Shown: one piece after another, positions 7,305 to 14,487 of the stretch
How positions within the stretch are numbered: position 1 is the stretch's first letter
Layout: each line of letters opens with the position of its first letter
Origin: Pseudomonadota bacterium
GTDB lineage: Bacteria > Pseudomonadota > Alphaproteobacteria > Acetobacterales > Acetobacteraceae
Direction: 5' to 3'
Assembly: GCA_021807975.1 (NCBI GenBank)
Contig: JAKBCJ010000028.1
Coordinates: 1 to 19,373, forward strand
DNA length: 19,373 nucleotides
Program-made: the position numbers and the translations under genes
The notes under the pieces: model-generated
The model's database searches: none
What the model was told of the DNA's origin: nothing
What the model saw: only the letters and a program-made list of their open reading frames with translations

Positions 7305-8030
7305 TCAGTACTTGCGAATCAACGCAACGATCCGGCCCTGGACCTTCACCCGGTCCGCCGGAAAAATCCGCGTCTCATGCCGGACATTGCAAGGCTCCAA
7401 CGCAATCGAGTTACCCCGCCGACGCAGCCGCTTCAACGTCACCTCGGTATCGTCCACCAACGCAACGACGATCTGTCCGTTCTCGGCGGTGTCACCTTTC
7501 AGAATGATCACCGTGTCGTCTTCCAGAATGCCGGCCTCGATCATCGAATCGCCCGCGACCTGCAAACCGTAATGCTCGCCAGGCCCCAGCAGCGCCATTG
7601 GCACTTCGATGAAACTGCTGCTGTCGCGCAATGCCTCGATCGGCAGTCCAGCCGCGATGCGGCCATACAACGGCAGCTGGATCGCACCGGCATCGCTCGC
7701 GGCCCGCACACCCGGCAGACGCCGGTTAAAGTCGCCGCGAATAACATTGGGCGAAAAGGCCGGCGGGTCCTCTTCTTCGTCCAGGTCGGCGATCACGCCA
7801 GAACCCGCGGCCATATTGTCCGGAAGCCGAAGCACCTCCAGCGCCCGGGCGCGATGGTGGCGGCGGCCGAGATATCCGCGTTCTTCCAATGCCGAAATCA
7901 ACCGGTGAATCCCCGACTTCGACTTCAGACTCAGCGCGTCCTTCATCTCCTCGAAGCTCGGGGAGAACCCCGTCTGCTTCAGATGCTTGTCGATATACAC
8001 TAGAAGTTCGTATTGTTTCCGGGTCAACAT
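7305..8030 (-). CDS. lexA: LexA, SOS-response transcriptional repressor/autoprotease
   Basis: 241 residues from ATG at 8028-8030. The N-terminal winged helix spans about 1-68 and opens with the family start MLTRKQYELL; the recognition-helix region is near 26-50. A longer acidic linker (80-116) is usual in alphaproteobacterial LexA. The C-terminal S24 peptidase domain has the self-cleavage site A127-G128 (RIAAGLP), nucleophile S162 (VAGDSM) and general base K200 (EVTLKRL). RecA-stimulated self-cleavage would release DNA-repair genes after DNA damage. An in-frame ATG six codons upstream (8048) is less likely: GGAAGGA (8040-8046) lies nine bases before 8030, and the family begins at MLTRKQ. The gene lies downstream of moeA on the same strand, a frequent alphaproteobacterial order, with its own promoter and SOS box in the 143-base gap. 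Confidence 0.96.
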   Translation of the reverse strand: MLTRKQYELLVYIDKHLKQTGFSPSFEEMKDALSLKSKSGIHRLISALEERGYLGRRHHRARALEVLRLPDNMAAGSGVIADLDEEEDPPAFSPNVIRGDFNRRLPGVRAASDAGAIQLPLYGRIAAGLPIEALRDSSSFIEVPMALLGPGEHYGLQVAGDSMIEAGILEDDTVIILKGDTAENGQIVVALVDDTEVTLKRLRRRGNSIALEPCNVRHETRIFPADRVKVQGRIVALIRKY

Positions 8031-8081
8031 AGTCGGACATCCTTCCATGACTGCCGGAACAAAGCGGCAACCGTCATCGAT

Positions 8082-8096
8082 GTTCTATGTTGGTTC
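8082..8096 (-). promoter_or_regulatory. SOS (LexA) box
   Basis: The plus strand reads GTTC-TATGTTG-GTTC (GAAC-N7-GAAC on the minus strand). This is the direct-repeat LexA box of Alphaproteobacteria, matching all eight fixed bases. It is 52 bases upstream of the lexA start and overlaps the putative -10 element, consistent with autorepression. Confidence 0.9.
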
Positions 8097-8111
8097 CATA
8101 ACACCCGTCAA
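8082..8111 (-). promoter_or_regulatory. probable lexA promoter
   Basis: On the minus strand TTGACG (8106-8111) and TAGAAC (8082-8087) are separated by 18 bases and resemble a sigma70 -35/-10 pair. The SOS box covers the -10 and most of the spacer, so bound LexA would block RNA polymerase. The assignment is by consensus only. Confidence 0.6.
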
Positions 8112-8173
8112 GCGCAACTGTGGACAAATTTGAATACCGTAGCGTGCAGAAGCCTTTTCTCGAACCGACCCCG

Positions 8174-9379
8174 TCACAAACCCAGCGAATCGAGCCGGAT
8201 AATGCCGACCTCCGCACCCTCCTCCAGCGCCGGAGCATGCGGCGCGCGCAACACCAGTGCGTCCGCCGCCGCCAACCGACGCAACATCGCCGAATCCTGC
8301 ACGGCAAACGGAAACACCACGATCCGGCCAGCGGAATCCAGTTCGATGGCCGCCCGCAGATAGTCCGCCCGCTGGTCGTTTGCTTTCACCCCGGCCCCGA
8401 GAATGGCGGACGTAACCGGCGGCGGCGCCCCCGGCAGCCCCGACAGAACCGACAATGCCGGCAGCAGAAACAGGATCGCGCACACCAGCGCGGACACCGG
8501 ATTGCCCGGCAATCCCAGCACCGGCATCGCGCCAAGCTGGCCGAACAGCAGCGGCTTGCCCGGCCGCATCGCGATCCGCCAGAAATCCAGCGTCATCCCG
8601 CGCGCCTTCAACGCCGCGATGACCAGATCGTGATCGCCCACTGACGCGCCGCCCGTGGTCACCAGCATGTCCATCCCCGCGACCGCATCCGCGGCGGCGC
8701 CGATCGCCGCGTGCTCATCGCGTGCCACCGGCAGCACCACCGGCTCCCCGCCAGCCGCCCGCACCAGCGCCGCAAGCGCATGCGAGTTGGAACTCACGAT
8801 GCCGCCCGGCGGAATTGGCTCGCCCGGCATCGCGATCTCATCCCCGGTCGCCAGGATTGCGACACGCGGGCGCCGATGCACAGACAGCCATGGATGGTTG
8901 GCCGCGGCGGCCACGCCGACATCGCGCGCGGTGATGCGCCGGCCGCGCGGCACCACCACGTCCCCGGCGCGGAAATCCTGCCCCGCCCGGCGGATATGCC
9001 GCCCCGGCGCCACTGCCTCGTTCACCTGGACGATCGCCCCGTCGCGGGTGGCGTCTTCCTGCAACAGGATCGCATCCGCCCCGTCGGGCACAACGCTGCC
9101 GGTGAACAGCCGCACCGCCTCTCCCGGCCCTACACCATGCCCGAACGGATGCCCGGCCGGTGCCGCCCCGATCACGGTCAACCTGGCACCGAGACAGCCG
9201 TCTTCCGCCCGCAGCGCATACCCATCCATCGCCGACACGTCGGCCGGCGGCTGGGTCAGCCTTGCCAGCACCTCCCGCGCGGTGACGCGGTTCCAGGCAT
9301 CGGCCAGCGCGACCACCTCGGCCGGCGTCGGGCGCAAGGTTTCCAGGATGCGCCCGCGGGCTTCATCGACACTGATCAT
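8174..9379 (-). CDS. moeA: MoeA, molybdopterin molybdenumtransferase
   Basis: 401 residues, the normal length for MoeA. It inserts molybdenum into adenylylated molybdopterin, the last general step of molybdenum cofactor synthesis, in the cytosol. Visible motifs are PPADVSAMDGYAL (44-56) in the N-terminal domain, FTGSVVPDGADAILLQED (92-109), the MoCF-type core ILATGDEI (175-182) with SSNSHAL (196-202), TTGGASVGDHD (241-251), MRPGKPL (271-277) and LPGNPVSAL (290-298). The last two line the active site. The C-terminal domain IV fills roughly 325-401. The start ATG at 9377-9379 has GGAG eight bases upstream. lexA follows on the same strand, 143 bases downstream and with its own promoter. Confidence 0.95.
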   Translation of the reverse strand: MISVDEARGRILETLRPTPAEVVALADAWNRVTAREVLARLTQPPADVSAMDGYALRAEDGCLGARLTVIGAAPAGHPFGHGVGPGEAVRLFTGSVVPDGADAILLQEDATRDGAIVQVNEAVAPGRHIRRAGQDFRAGDVVVPRGRRITARDVGVAAAANHPWLSVHRRPRVAILATGDEIAMPGEPIPPGGIVSSNSHALAALVRAAGGEPVVLPVARDEHAAIGAAADAVAGMDMLVTTGGASVGDHDLVIAALKARGMTLDFWRIAMRPGKPLLFGQLGAMPVLGLPGNPVSALVCAILFLLPALSVLSGLPGAPPPVTSAILGAGVKANDQRADYLRAAIELDSAGRIVVFPFAVQDSAMLRRLAAADALVLRAPHAPALEEGAEVGIIRLDSLGL

Positions 9380-9422
9380 TCCGGCGCTCCGCTGTCTTTA
9401 CCGCCCCCAATGTGGGCGAAGC

Positions 9423-9469
9423 GGCGGCGGGCCTCAAGCCGGGTGGTCGAACCCCGGCGAACCGCCGCC
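9423..9469 (-). terminator. nested hairpin between the LacI-type regulator and moeA
   Basis: GGCGGCGG (9423-9430) pairs with CCGCCGCC (9462-9469), and inside it GCCGGG (9438-9443) pairs with CCCGGC (9453-9458). The structure begins 10 bases beyond the stop of the regulator gene (9480). Both flanking genes are on the minus strand, so it probably separates their transcripts. No T-run is visible. Confidence 0.45.
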
Positions 9470-9479
9470 CCGGGGCGGA

Positions 9480-10505
9480 CTATGCAGTCGCCCGTTCGAC
9501 GATCCGGAACGGAACCCGCACCCGTTCCGGTTCGTGCGGCCCCCCACCCGACAGCCGCCGTAACAGAAGTCCCGCCGCCGACCGCCCCGTCTCCGTCCCT
9601 TCCAGACTGACGGTAGTGATTGGCGGCTCGTTCATCTCGCTGAGTTCCATGTTACCGAAGCCGCACACCGCCAGCCGGTCGGGCACCGCGATGCCATGCA
9701 GCCGCGCTTCCGTCAGCAGCCCGAACGCCAGCAGGTCAGAGCTGCAGAACACCGCGCAGCGCCGGTCCAGCAGCGGCAGCAGATCGCGCGATCCGGCGCG
9801 TCCGGCCGCGATGGTGCTGGGCGCGGGGCATGTCTGTTCCAGCACCAGACTGCCGCCAAGCTGGCGCACGGCCTCGGCAAACCCCCTGGCGCGCGACAGC
9901 GCCCGCGAATCGCGCGCCGACAGCACCGCGAAACGGTCATGGCCCTTGCCGTGAAAGAACCGGGCGACGTCGGCGCCGACCCGGGAATGATCGAACCCGA
10001 TCGCCATGTCGATCGGCCGGCTGGACGCATCCCAGATTTCCACGACAGGAATCCGAGCCTCTATGACCAGTTGGAGGGCGGCGGGGGCGTAGCCGGAGCC
10101 GGTGATCAGCAGCGCGTCCGGCCGGCGTCCGAGGATCGCCCTGAACAGTCCCTCCTCGTCGGTTTCGTCGTAGCCGCCGATTGACAGCATTACCTGGTAG
10201 CCGGCCTGACGCATCGCCGCCGAGAACGCCTGCACCACCCCGGCGAACATCGGGTGCGCGATGGTCGGCACCACCGCGGCGACCATGCGTGACTTGCGCG
10301 AGGACAGCCCGCCCGCAATCAGGTTCGGCACGTAACCCAGCCGGTCGATCGCCTCCCGCACCCGCGCGGTGGTTTCCGGCGTTACCCGGTCGGGCGTGTT
10401 GATGACACGCGAAACCGTCATCGGCGCCACCCCGGCGGCGGCGGCGACATCGGTGATCTTCACGGACCCGGATCGGGGAACAGGGCCGCCGGCCATATCA
10501 GTCAC
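9480..10505 (-). CDS. LacI family transcriptional regulator
   Basis: 341 residues. The LacI helix-turn-helix and hinge occupy about 16-72: KITDVAAAAGVAPMTVSRVIN followed by the hinge region GYVPNLIAGGLSSRKS. A type-1 periplasmic-binding-protein-like effector domain follows (about 74-335), with the typical opening VAAVVPTIAHPMFAGVVQAF and, later, CSSDLLAFGLLTEARLHGIAVPDRLAVCGFGN. The sequence resembles the gluconate-type branch of LacI regulators, but the effector cannot be read. The start is GTG at 10505 with GAGG eight bases upstream; an ATG three codons further in (10496) is a possible alternative. It is divergent from the LLM oxidoreductase, with a palindromic element in the gap, so it may control that gene and itself. 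Confidence 0.92.
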   Translation of the reverse strand: MTDMAGGPVPRSGSVKITDVAAAAGVAPMTVSRVINTPDRVTPETTARVREAIDRLGYVPNLIAGGLSSRKSRMVAAVVPTIAHPMFAGVVQAFSAAMRQAGYQVMLSIGGYDETDEEGLFRAILGRRPDALLITGSGYAPAALQLVIEARIPVVEIWDASSRPIDMAIGFDHSRVGADVARFFHGKGHDRFAVLSARDSRALSRARGFAEAVRQLGGSLVLEQTCPAPSTIAAGRAGSRDLLPLLDRRCAVFCSSDLLAFGLLTEARLHGIAVPDRLAVCGFGNMELSEMNEPPITTVSLEGTETGRSAAGLLLRRLSGGGPHEPERVRVPFRIVERATA

Positions 10506-10593
10506 AATCGTTTCCTCGGTTGATCGGGTAATCTAGCGCGCACCGGCCCGCCGAACCAAGGGAGATGCCATTGCGTCCAAGCCGTCCCGGGCC

Positions 10594-10616
10594 CCGCGTC
10601 TGGAACCCGGACGCGG
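10594..10616. promoter_or_regulatory. 23-base near-palindrome in the LacI/LLM divergent region
   Basis: CCGCGTC (10594-10600) and GACGCGG (10610-10616) form perfect inverted arms. Two more G-C pairs and a T-G wobble inside extend the symmetry to 10 bases per arm around AAC. LacI-family regulators bind palindromes, and this lies between the regulator and its divergent neighbour, so it is a candidate operator. It could equally be an RNA hairpin in the leader of the downstream gene. Confidence 0.4.
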
Positions 10617-10659
10617 TTTGGCACATGATCGCCCGATCGCAATACGGGAGGCAACCAAG

Positions 10660-11517
10660 ATGCTGAAATCCGGCGTATCGATGTTTTTCACCGACTATTC
10701 CATGGCGCCCGGCGCCCTGGGTCAGGCCCTGGAACAGCGGGGTTTCGAATCCCTGTGGGCGCCCGAACATTCCCACATCCCGCTGACCCGCAAGTCGCCG
10801 TTCCCCGGCGGCGGCGAATTGCCGAAACGCTACTACGACGCCATGGACCCGTTCGTGACGCTGACCGCCGCCGCCGCTGCGACCAGGTCGCTGATGGTCG
10901 GCACCGGCGTCTGCCTGGTGGCGCAGCGCGACCCAATTCAGACCGCCAAGCTGGTGGCCTCGATCGATCAGGTGTCCGGCGGGCGTTTTCTGTTCGGAAT
11001 CGGCAACGGCTGGAATCAGGACGAACTGGAAGACCACGGCGTGAAGTTCGCCGACCGCCACAAGGTCGCCCGCGAGCGCATCGAGGCGATGAAGGAAATC
11101 TGGACCAAGTCCAAGCCGGAGTATCACGGCGAATTCGTCAACTTCGACCCGATGATGACCTGGCCCAAGCCCGTGCAAAAGCCGCATCCCCCGATCATTG
11201 TCGGCGGTGCGTTCCCGTATTCGGCCCGCCGGGCGATCCGGTACGGAGATGGCTGGATTCCGCAGGCGGTGCGCGGCAGCTACAACGAAATCGGCGACCT
11301 GATCCCCGAATTCCGCAAAATGGCGGCCGAAGCCGGCCGCGACCCGGACAAGATCGCCATCACCGTATGGTTCCCCCGCCGGGATCTGGAACTGATGAAA
11401 CGGTATGCCGGCATGGGCGTCGAGCGGGTGGTGTTCAATCTGGAGTCGGAAGGCGATGCCAAGGTTGTTCCGGTTCTGGATGAAATCGCCGAGTTCATGC
11501 ACAAGGCCAACGCATAG
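10660..11517 (+). CDS. LLM class flavin-dependent oxidoreductase (F420-type subfamily)
   Basis: 285 residues from ATG 10660, preceded by GGGAGG (10646-10651) eight bases away; an in-frame TTG at 10618 has no such site. It is a bacterial-luciferase-like TIM-barrel enzyme. Landmarks are the opening strand GVSMFFTDYSM (5-15), FESLWAPEHSHIP (29-41), GTGVCLVAQRDPIQTAKLVASIDQVSGGRFLFGIGNGW (81-118) and KPHPPIIVGGAFPYSARRAIRYGDGWIP in the second half. This pattern fits the luciferase-like subfamily often annotated as putative F420-dependent oxidoreductase. In proteobacteria the cofactor may be FMN or F420, which the sequence does not settle. The reaction and substrate are unknown. It is divergent from the LacI-type regulator and ends at a clear terminator hairpin. 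Confidence 0.9.
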   Translation: MLKSGVSMFFTDYSMAPGALGQALEQRGFESLWAPEHSHIPLTRKSPFPGGGELPKRYYDAMDPFVTLTAAAAATRSLMVGTGVCLVAQRDPIQTAKLVASIDQVSGGRFLFGIGNGWNQDELEDHGVKFADRHKVARERIEAMKEIWTKSKPEYHGEFVNFDPMMTWPKPVQKPHPPIIVGGAFPYSARRAIRYGDGWIPQAVRGSYNEIGDLIPEFRKMAAEAGRDPDKIAITVWFPRRDLELMKRYAGMGVERVVFNLESEGDAKVVPVLDEIAEFMHKANA

Positions 11518-11530
11518 ATCCACTCGGTCT

Positions 11531-11561
11531 GAAGGAGGCCGGCGTTGTACCGGCCTCCTTC
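11531..11561. terminator. bidirectional terminator hairpin
   Basis: GAAGGAGGCCGG (11531-11542) and CCGGCCTCCTTC (11550-11561) form a perfect 12-base stem with a 7-base loop. It lies between the stop of the LLM oxidoreductase (11517) and the stop of the convergent hibernation factor (11573), so it can serve both. There is no long T-run. Confidence 0.75.
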
Positions 11562-11572
11562 GCGGCTTATCC

Positions 11573-12124
11573 TCACAGCGGGATGACTGTACTCGCCTGT
11601 GGCCCGTGCTCGCCTTCCTCTTCGTGGACGACGTAGCGGACCTTTGCGCCCACGCGAAGTTTGTCGAAGCCCGCGCCACGAACCGCATTCCGGTGCACGT
11701 AAACTTGATCGCCACTTTCGGTCTCCAGGAAGCCGTAATCCTTTTCCGCTTCCAAGCTGACGATGCGCCCGATATTCGGTGTTTCATGGGATTTTACGTC
11801 GGCTCGGATCACCCGGGCATAATCCTGAAGCTGACGCCTGGCGGAATCGAAGGCATCATGAATCGCTACCGATAGCTCTTCATGGGCTTGATGCTCCGCG
11901 GGCTCGCGTCGCACGACGATTTCCCGCCCGGGCACGATCAGGTCGATGCGGATGTGATAGAGATTTCCCTGGCGCTGATGACGGTTCTGAAGTTCCACCA
12001 TCACGCTGCACGCGGTGATGCGGTCGAAGAAGCGCTCGAGATCGGCGACCCGCCTGTGGATGACCTCCTCGACGGAGGGCGGCAAATCCAGGTTGCGGAA
12101 AGCGATACGAAGCGGCTCTTGCAC
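11573..12124 (-). CDS. HPF/RaiA-family ribosome-associated protein fused to a cold-shock domain
   Basis: 183 residues with two domains. Residues 1-110 match the S30AE/HPF family: EPLRIAFRNLDLPPSVEEVIHRRVADLERFFDRITACSVMVE, then YHIRIDLIVPGREIVVRREP, then AIHDAFDSARRQLQDYAR. Members bind the 30S subunit and help idle ribosomes in stationary phase or stress. Residues 117-183 form a cold-shock (OB-fold) domain: GRIVSLEAEKDYGFLET with RNP1-like KDYGFL (128-133) and RNP2-like VYVH (141-144), so it should bind RNA or single-stranded DNA. I chose GTG at 12122-12124 because a perfect AGGAGG (12130-12135) lies five bases upstream and the family begins near this point. In-frame ATG 12163 and TTG 12193 are alternatives without a good site. 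The gene stands alone, convergent with the LLM gene and divergent from the FkbH-like gene. Confidence 0.88.
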   Translation of the reverse strand: MQEPLRIAFRNLDLPPSVEEVIHRRVADLERFFDRITACSVMVELQNRHQRQGNLYHIRIDLIVPGREIVVRREPAEHQAHEELSVAIHDAFDSARRQLQDYARVIRADVKSHETPNIGRIVSLEAEKDYGFLETESGDQVYVHRNAVRGAGFDKLRVGAKVRYVVHEEEGEHGPQASTVIPL

Positions 12125-12248
12125 AGAAGCCTCCTGCGAATGATCCTCACAGGCTAAGTCCATCACGATGATTTCCGCGATGACCTCGATCAACCGTTGG
12201 CATCTGGTGGATATTCCCCCCGATACCAGCCGCGGTGTCCCCGCCTGC

Positions 12249-12264
12249 TTAATCTTTCATTAAC
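12249..12264 (+). promoter_or_regulatory. CtrA-box match upstream of the FkbH-like gene
   Basis: The plus strand reads TTAATCTTTCATTAAC, a full match to TTAA-N7-TTAAC. It ends 51 bases before the GTG start of the FkbH-like gene, in the 191-base divergent gap with the hibernation factor. The spacer (TCTTTCA) resembles that of the copy at 3735-3751 (TCATTCG). CtrA control is inferred from the consensus. Confidence 0.65.
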
Positions 12265-12315
12265 CAATATCTGCGACAGTGGATTTCCATCGATAGTCCA
12301 GCCGACGGGAAATTC

Positions 12316-14487
12316 GTGTCCAACACCGTGCTACGGCAATCGCGTTACGCACACCTGATCGACCTGCCCGACGGCAGCGGATTGGCGATCCATGCCGTCA
12401 GCCAGGTGCGTCTGAAGGTGGCATCCGACGTATTGCAACTCCTGCAATTCTTTATCGAACCCGGGCCGCTCGAGACCGCCATTCCGCGGTTGGCGGCAAT
12501 CCTCGGTGCCGACACCGAGTCGATCCGTCTCTGTATCGGCACGCTGATAGACCAGGGCCTGCTGGTCGAAACTTCCCCGGAACAAGAGGCCGCCGGCACC
12601 GCGCTGGCATTGACCGAAACCGGGGGCCGGGATCCGCTGGATCTGTTGGACAAATACCGGCGAACCAGGATGGAGGGTTCTCATCCCTACTGGTCAGTGC
12701 AGGCGCCTCGCACACTGTCTGGCACGCGGGCCTTCCGCTATCGCGCCGATATCCTGCTGCTGGGCGACTGCGACTTGCAGATGGAGGCTGATTTCCTGCG
12801 CCAGGAGGGGGAGCGGCGAGGTATCGGCTTGCACGTGGCGGCATCGTTCCCGGCCGACACCGCGCTTGCCGGCGAACGTCCCCACGACGCCATCGTGATC
12901 GGGGCGCTTCAGGCCCGCCATGCGATCGTCGCCGGCGACCCCGAACACCACGGCGGCGATCCCGCCAGGGTCTATATCGACGATATGGAAACGATGCTGG
13001 GCAAGCTGCGCACCCTTAGTCCCGCGCCGATTCTGATCGACGGGCTGCCGGAACCAACTGTGCAGCCGCTGGGCTTCGCCGATCGGGGACGCCACAGCCA
13101 CCGCAACCGCATCCGCCACACCAACCTGGCGCTGGCCGACCTCGCCGCACGACACGCCGACGTCTTCATGGTGGATACCGCCGCCGAACTGGGCCACGCC
13201 GGCAGCCAGGCGCTGCTGGACGACGGGCTGGTGTCGTTCACCCATTTCGGGTCGCCCGGCTGGATGCTGCAACGCCCCGCCAGTGAGCGGGCGGCGGTGC
13301 ATAACCTGTTTCCGGAACTGCAACCGCTGGCGGACCAGACCGGCGGCGATCCTTATCGGCGCGAAACCATCATGGCCAGGGCGCACATGGACGCGCTGGT
13401 CACGGTGCTGGGCATCGGCAGCAAGAAATGCGTCATCGTCGATCTCGACGGCGTGCTGTGGCCCGGCGTCCTGGCGGAAACCGGCGCGCCCTTCGCGTGG
13501 ACACCTGACATCAGCAGCGCTAATTCGTTCATCGGCCTGTATTTCGGCATTCACGAGGCGCTGCTGATGCTGCGCCGGCGCGGCATCCTGCTCGCCTGCG
13601 TCAGCAAGAACGACCAGGAAACCGTGCGGCGGCTCTGGCATTACGGCCCACATTATCCGGGGCATCGCCTGCTGACGCCGGACCATTTCGTCTGCACCCG
13701 AATCAACTGGGACGACAAGGCGGCCAACATCCTCTCGATCGCCGACGAGCTTGGCTTTGCCCTGGATGCCTTCCTGTTCGTGGACGACAGCGAACGCGAA
13801 CGCCAGCGCGTGCGGCACGCCCTGCCCGATGTGGATGTCGCGGGCGGGGACCTGTTCACGCTGCGCCGCACCTTACTGACAGATCCAAGACTGCAACCGG
13901 CTCGCCTGACCAAGGAGTCCGGCGACCGCAGCGCGCTGGTGAAGGCACAGCTTGAACGCGGCAAACTGCGCGAGGCCGTGGCGGACGAAGCCAGCTTCCT
14001 CGCGTCCCTGTGTGTCGAGGCAACAGCCGAACGGCTGACACAGGACCACGAGGCCGACTTGGCCCGCGTGGCGGAACTGATCGCACGCACCACCCAGTTC
14101 AACGCCACCGGCCGCACTTTCGGCCTGGACGAATTACGCCACATCGCCGCCGCCCCGGATGGGCGTGTCATCGTGCTGCGTATGCGCGACCGCTTGGCCG
14201 ATCACGGCCTGGTCGGTGCCGCCGTCGTGCTGGCCGGCGATATCCTGAACCTCGTTCAAAGCTGCCGCGTCATCGGCCTGGGCGGGGAGCGCACGCTGCT
14301 GGATGCTGTCCTGGGCGATCCCGGTTCGGACAGGCAGCCGCTGACCGGGCGCATCGTGCCGACAGATCGCAATACGCCGGTTCGCAATTTGTACGCCGCG
14401 CACGGCTTCCACCCCGCGGGCGGCGGCCGCTGGCGCGCCGCCCCGCCCTTACATCACTGTCAGGAGCAAACGACCCATGCTGGATAA
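12316..14487 (+). CDS. multidomain FkbH-like HAD-IIIC protein (N-terminal winged-helix-like, SGNH-like, HAD, GNAT-like)
   Basis: 723 residues. The core (about 370-510) is an FkbH-type HAD domain: motif I VDLDGVLWPGV (D376, D378), motif II S430 (ACVSKND), motif III K468 (NWDDKA) and motif IV D490-D491 (FVDDSERER). FkbH proteins dephosphorylate and load glyceryl units onto carrier proteins in polyketide pathways; many relatives have unknown substrates. Residues about 145-340 look like the SGNH-like region preceding HAD in this family (LLLGDCDLQ; LIDGLPEP). A GNAT-like tail spans about 590-700 (QFNATGRTF; VIGLGGERTLLDAVL). Residues 1-90 (SRYAHLIDLPDGSGLAIHA...LCIGTLIDQGLLVE) resemble PqqD/RRE-like winged-helix modules, an inference. 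The GTG start follows GACGGGA. The last 11 bases overlap the dioxygenase gene. No carrier protein or precursor peptide gene is adjacent. Confidence 0.82.
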   Translation: MSNTVLRQSRYAHLIDLPDGSGLAIHAVSQVRLKVASDVLQLLQFFIEPGPLETAIPRLAAILGADTESIRLCIGTLIDQGLLVETSPEQEAAGTALALTETGGRDPLDLLDKYRRTRMEGSHPYWSVQAPRTLSGTRAFRYRADILLLGDCDLQMEADFLRQEGERRGIGLHVAASFPADTALAGERPHDAIVIGALQARHAIVAGDPEHHGGDPARVYIDDMETMLGKLRTLSPAPILIDGLPEPTVQPLGFADRGRHSHRNRIRHTNLALADLAARHADVFMVDTAAELGHAGSQALLDDGLVSFTHFGSPGWMLQRPASERAAVHNLFPELQPLADQTGGDPYRRETIMARAHMDALVTVLGIGSKKCVIVDLDGVLWPGVLAETGAPFAWTPDISSANSFIGLYFGIHEALLMLRRRGILLACVSKNDQETVRRLWHYGPHYPGHRLLTPDHFVCTRINWDDKAANILSIADELGFALDAFLFVDDSERERQRVRHALPDVDVAGGDLFTLRRTLLTDPRLQPARLTKESGDRSALVKAQLERGKLREAVADEASFLASLCVEATAERLTQDHEADLARVAELIARTTQFNATGRTFGLDELRHIAAAPDGRVIVLRMRDRLADHGLVGAAVVLAGDILNLVQSCRVIGLGGERTLLDAVLGDPGSDRQPLTGRIVPTDRNTPVRNLYAAHGFHPAGGGRWRAAPPLHHCQEQTTHAG

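Noticed and set aside
10498..11787. 429-codon minus-strand frame opposite the LLM oxidoreductase
   Set aside because: It spans the terminator hairpin and the end of the hibernation-factor gene and has no family motifs; the LLM gene on the plus strand has clear ones.
12694..13818. 374-codon minus-strand frame opposite the FkbH-like gene
   Set aside because: His/Gln/Arg-rich low-complexity translation with no motifs; the plus strand carries intact HAD motifs.
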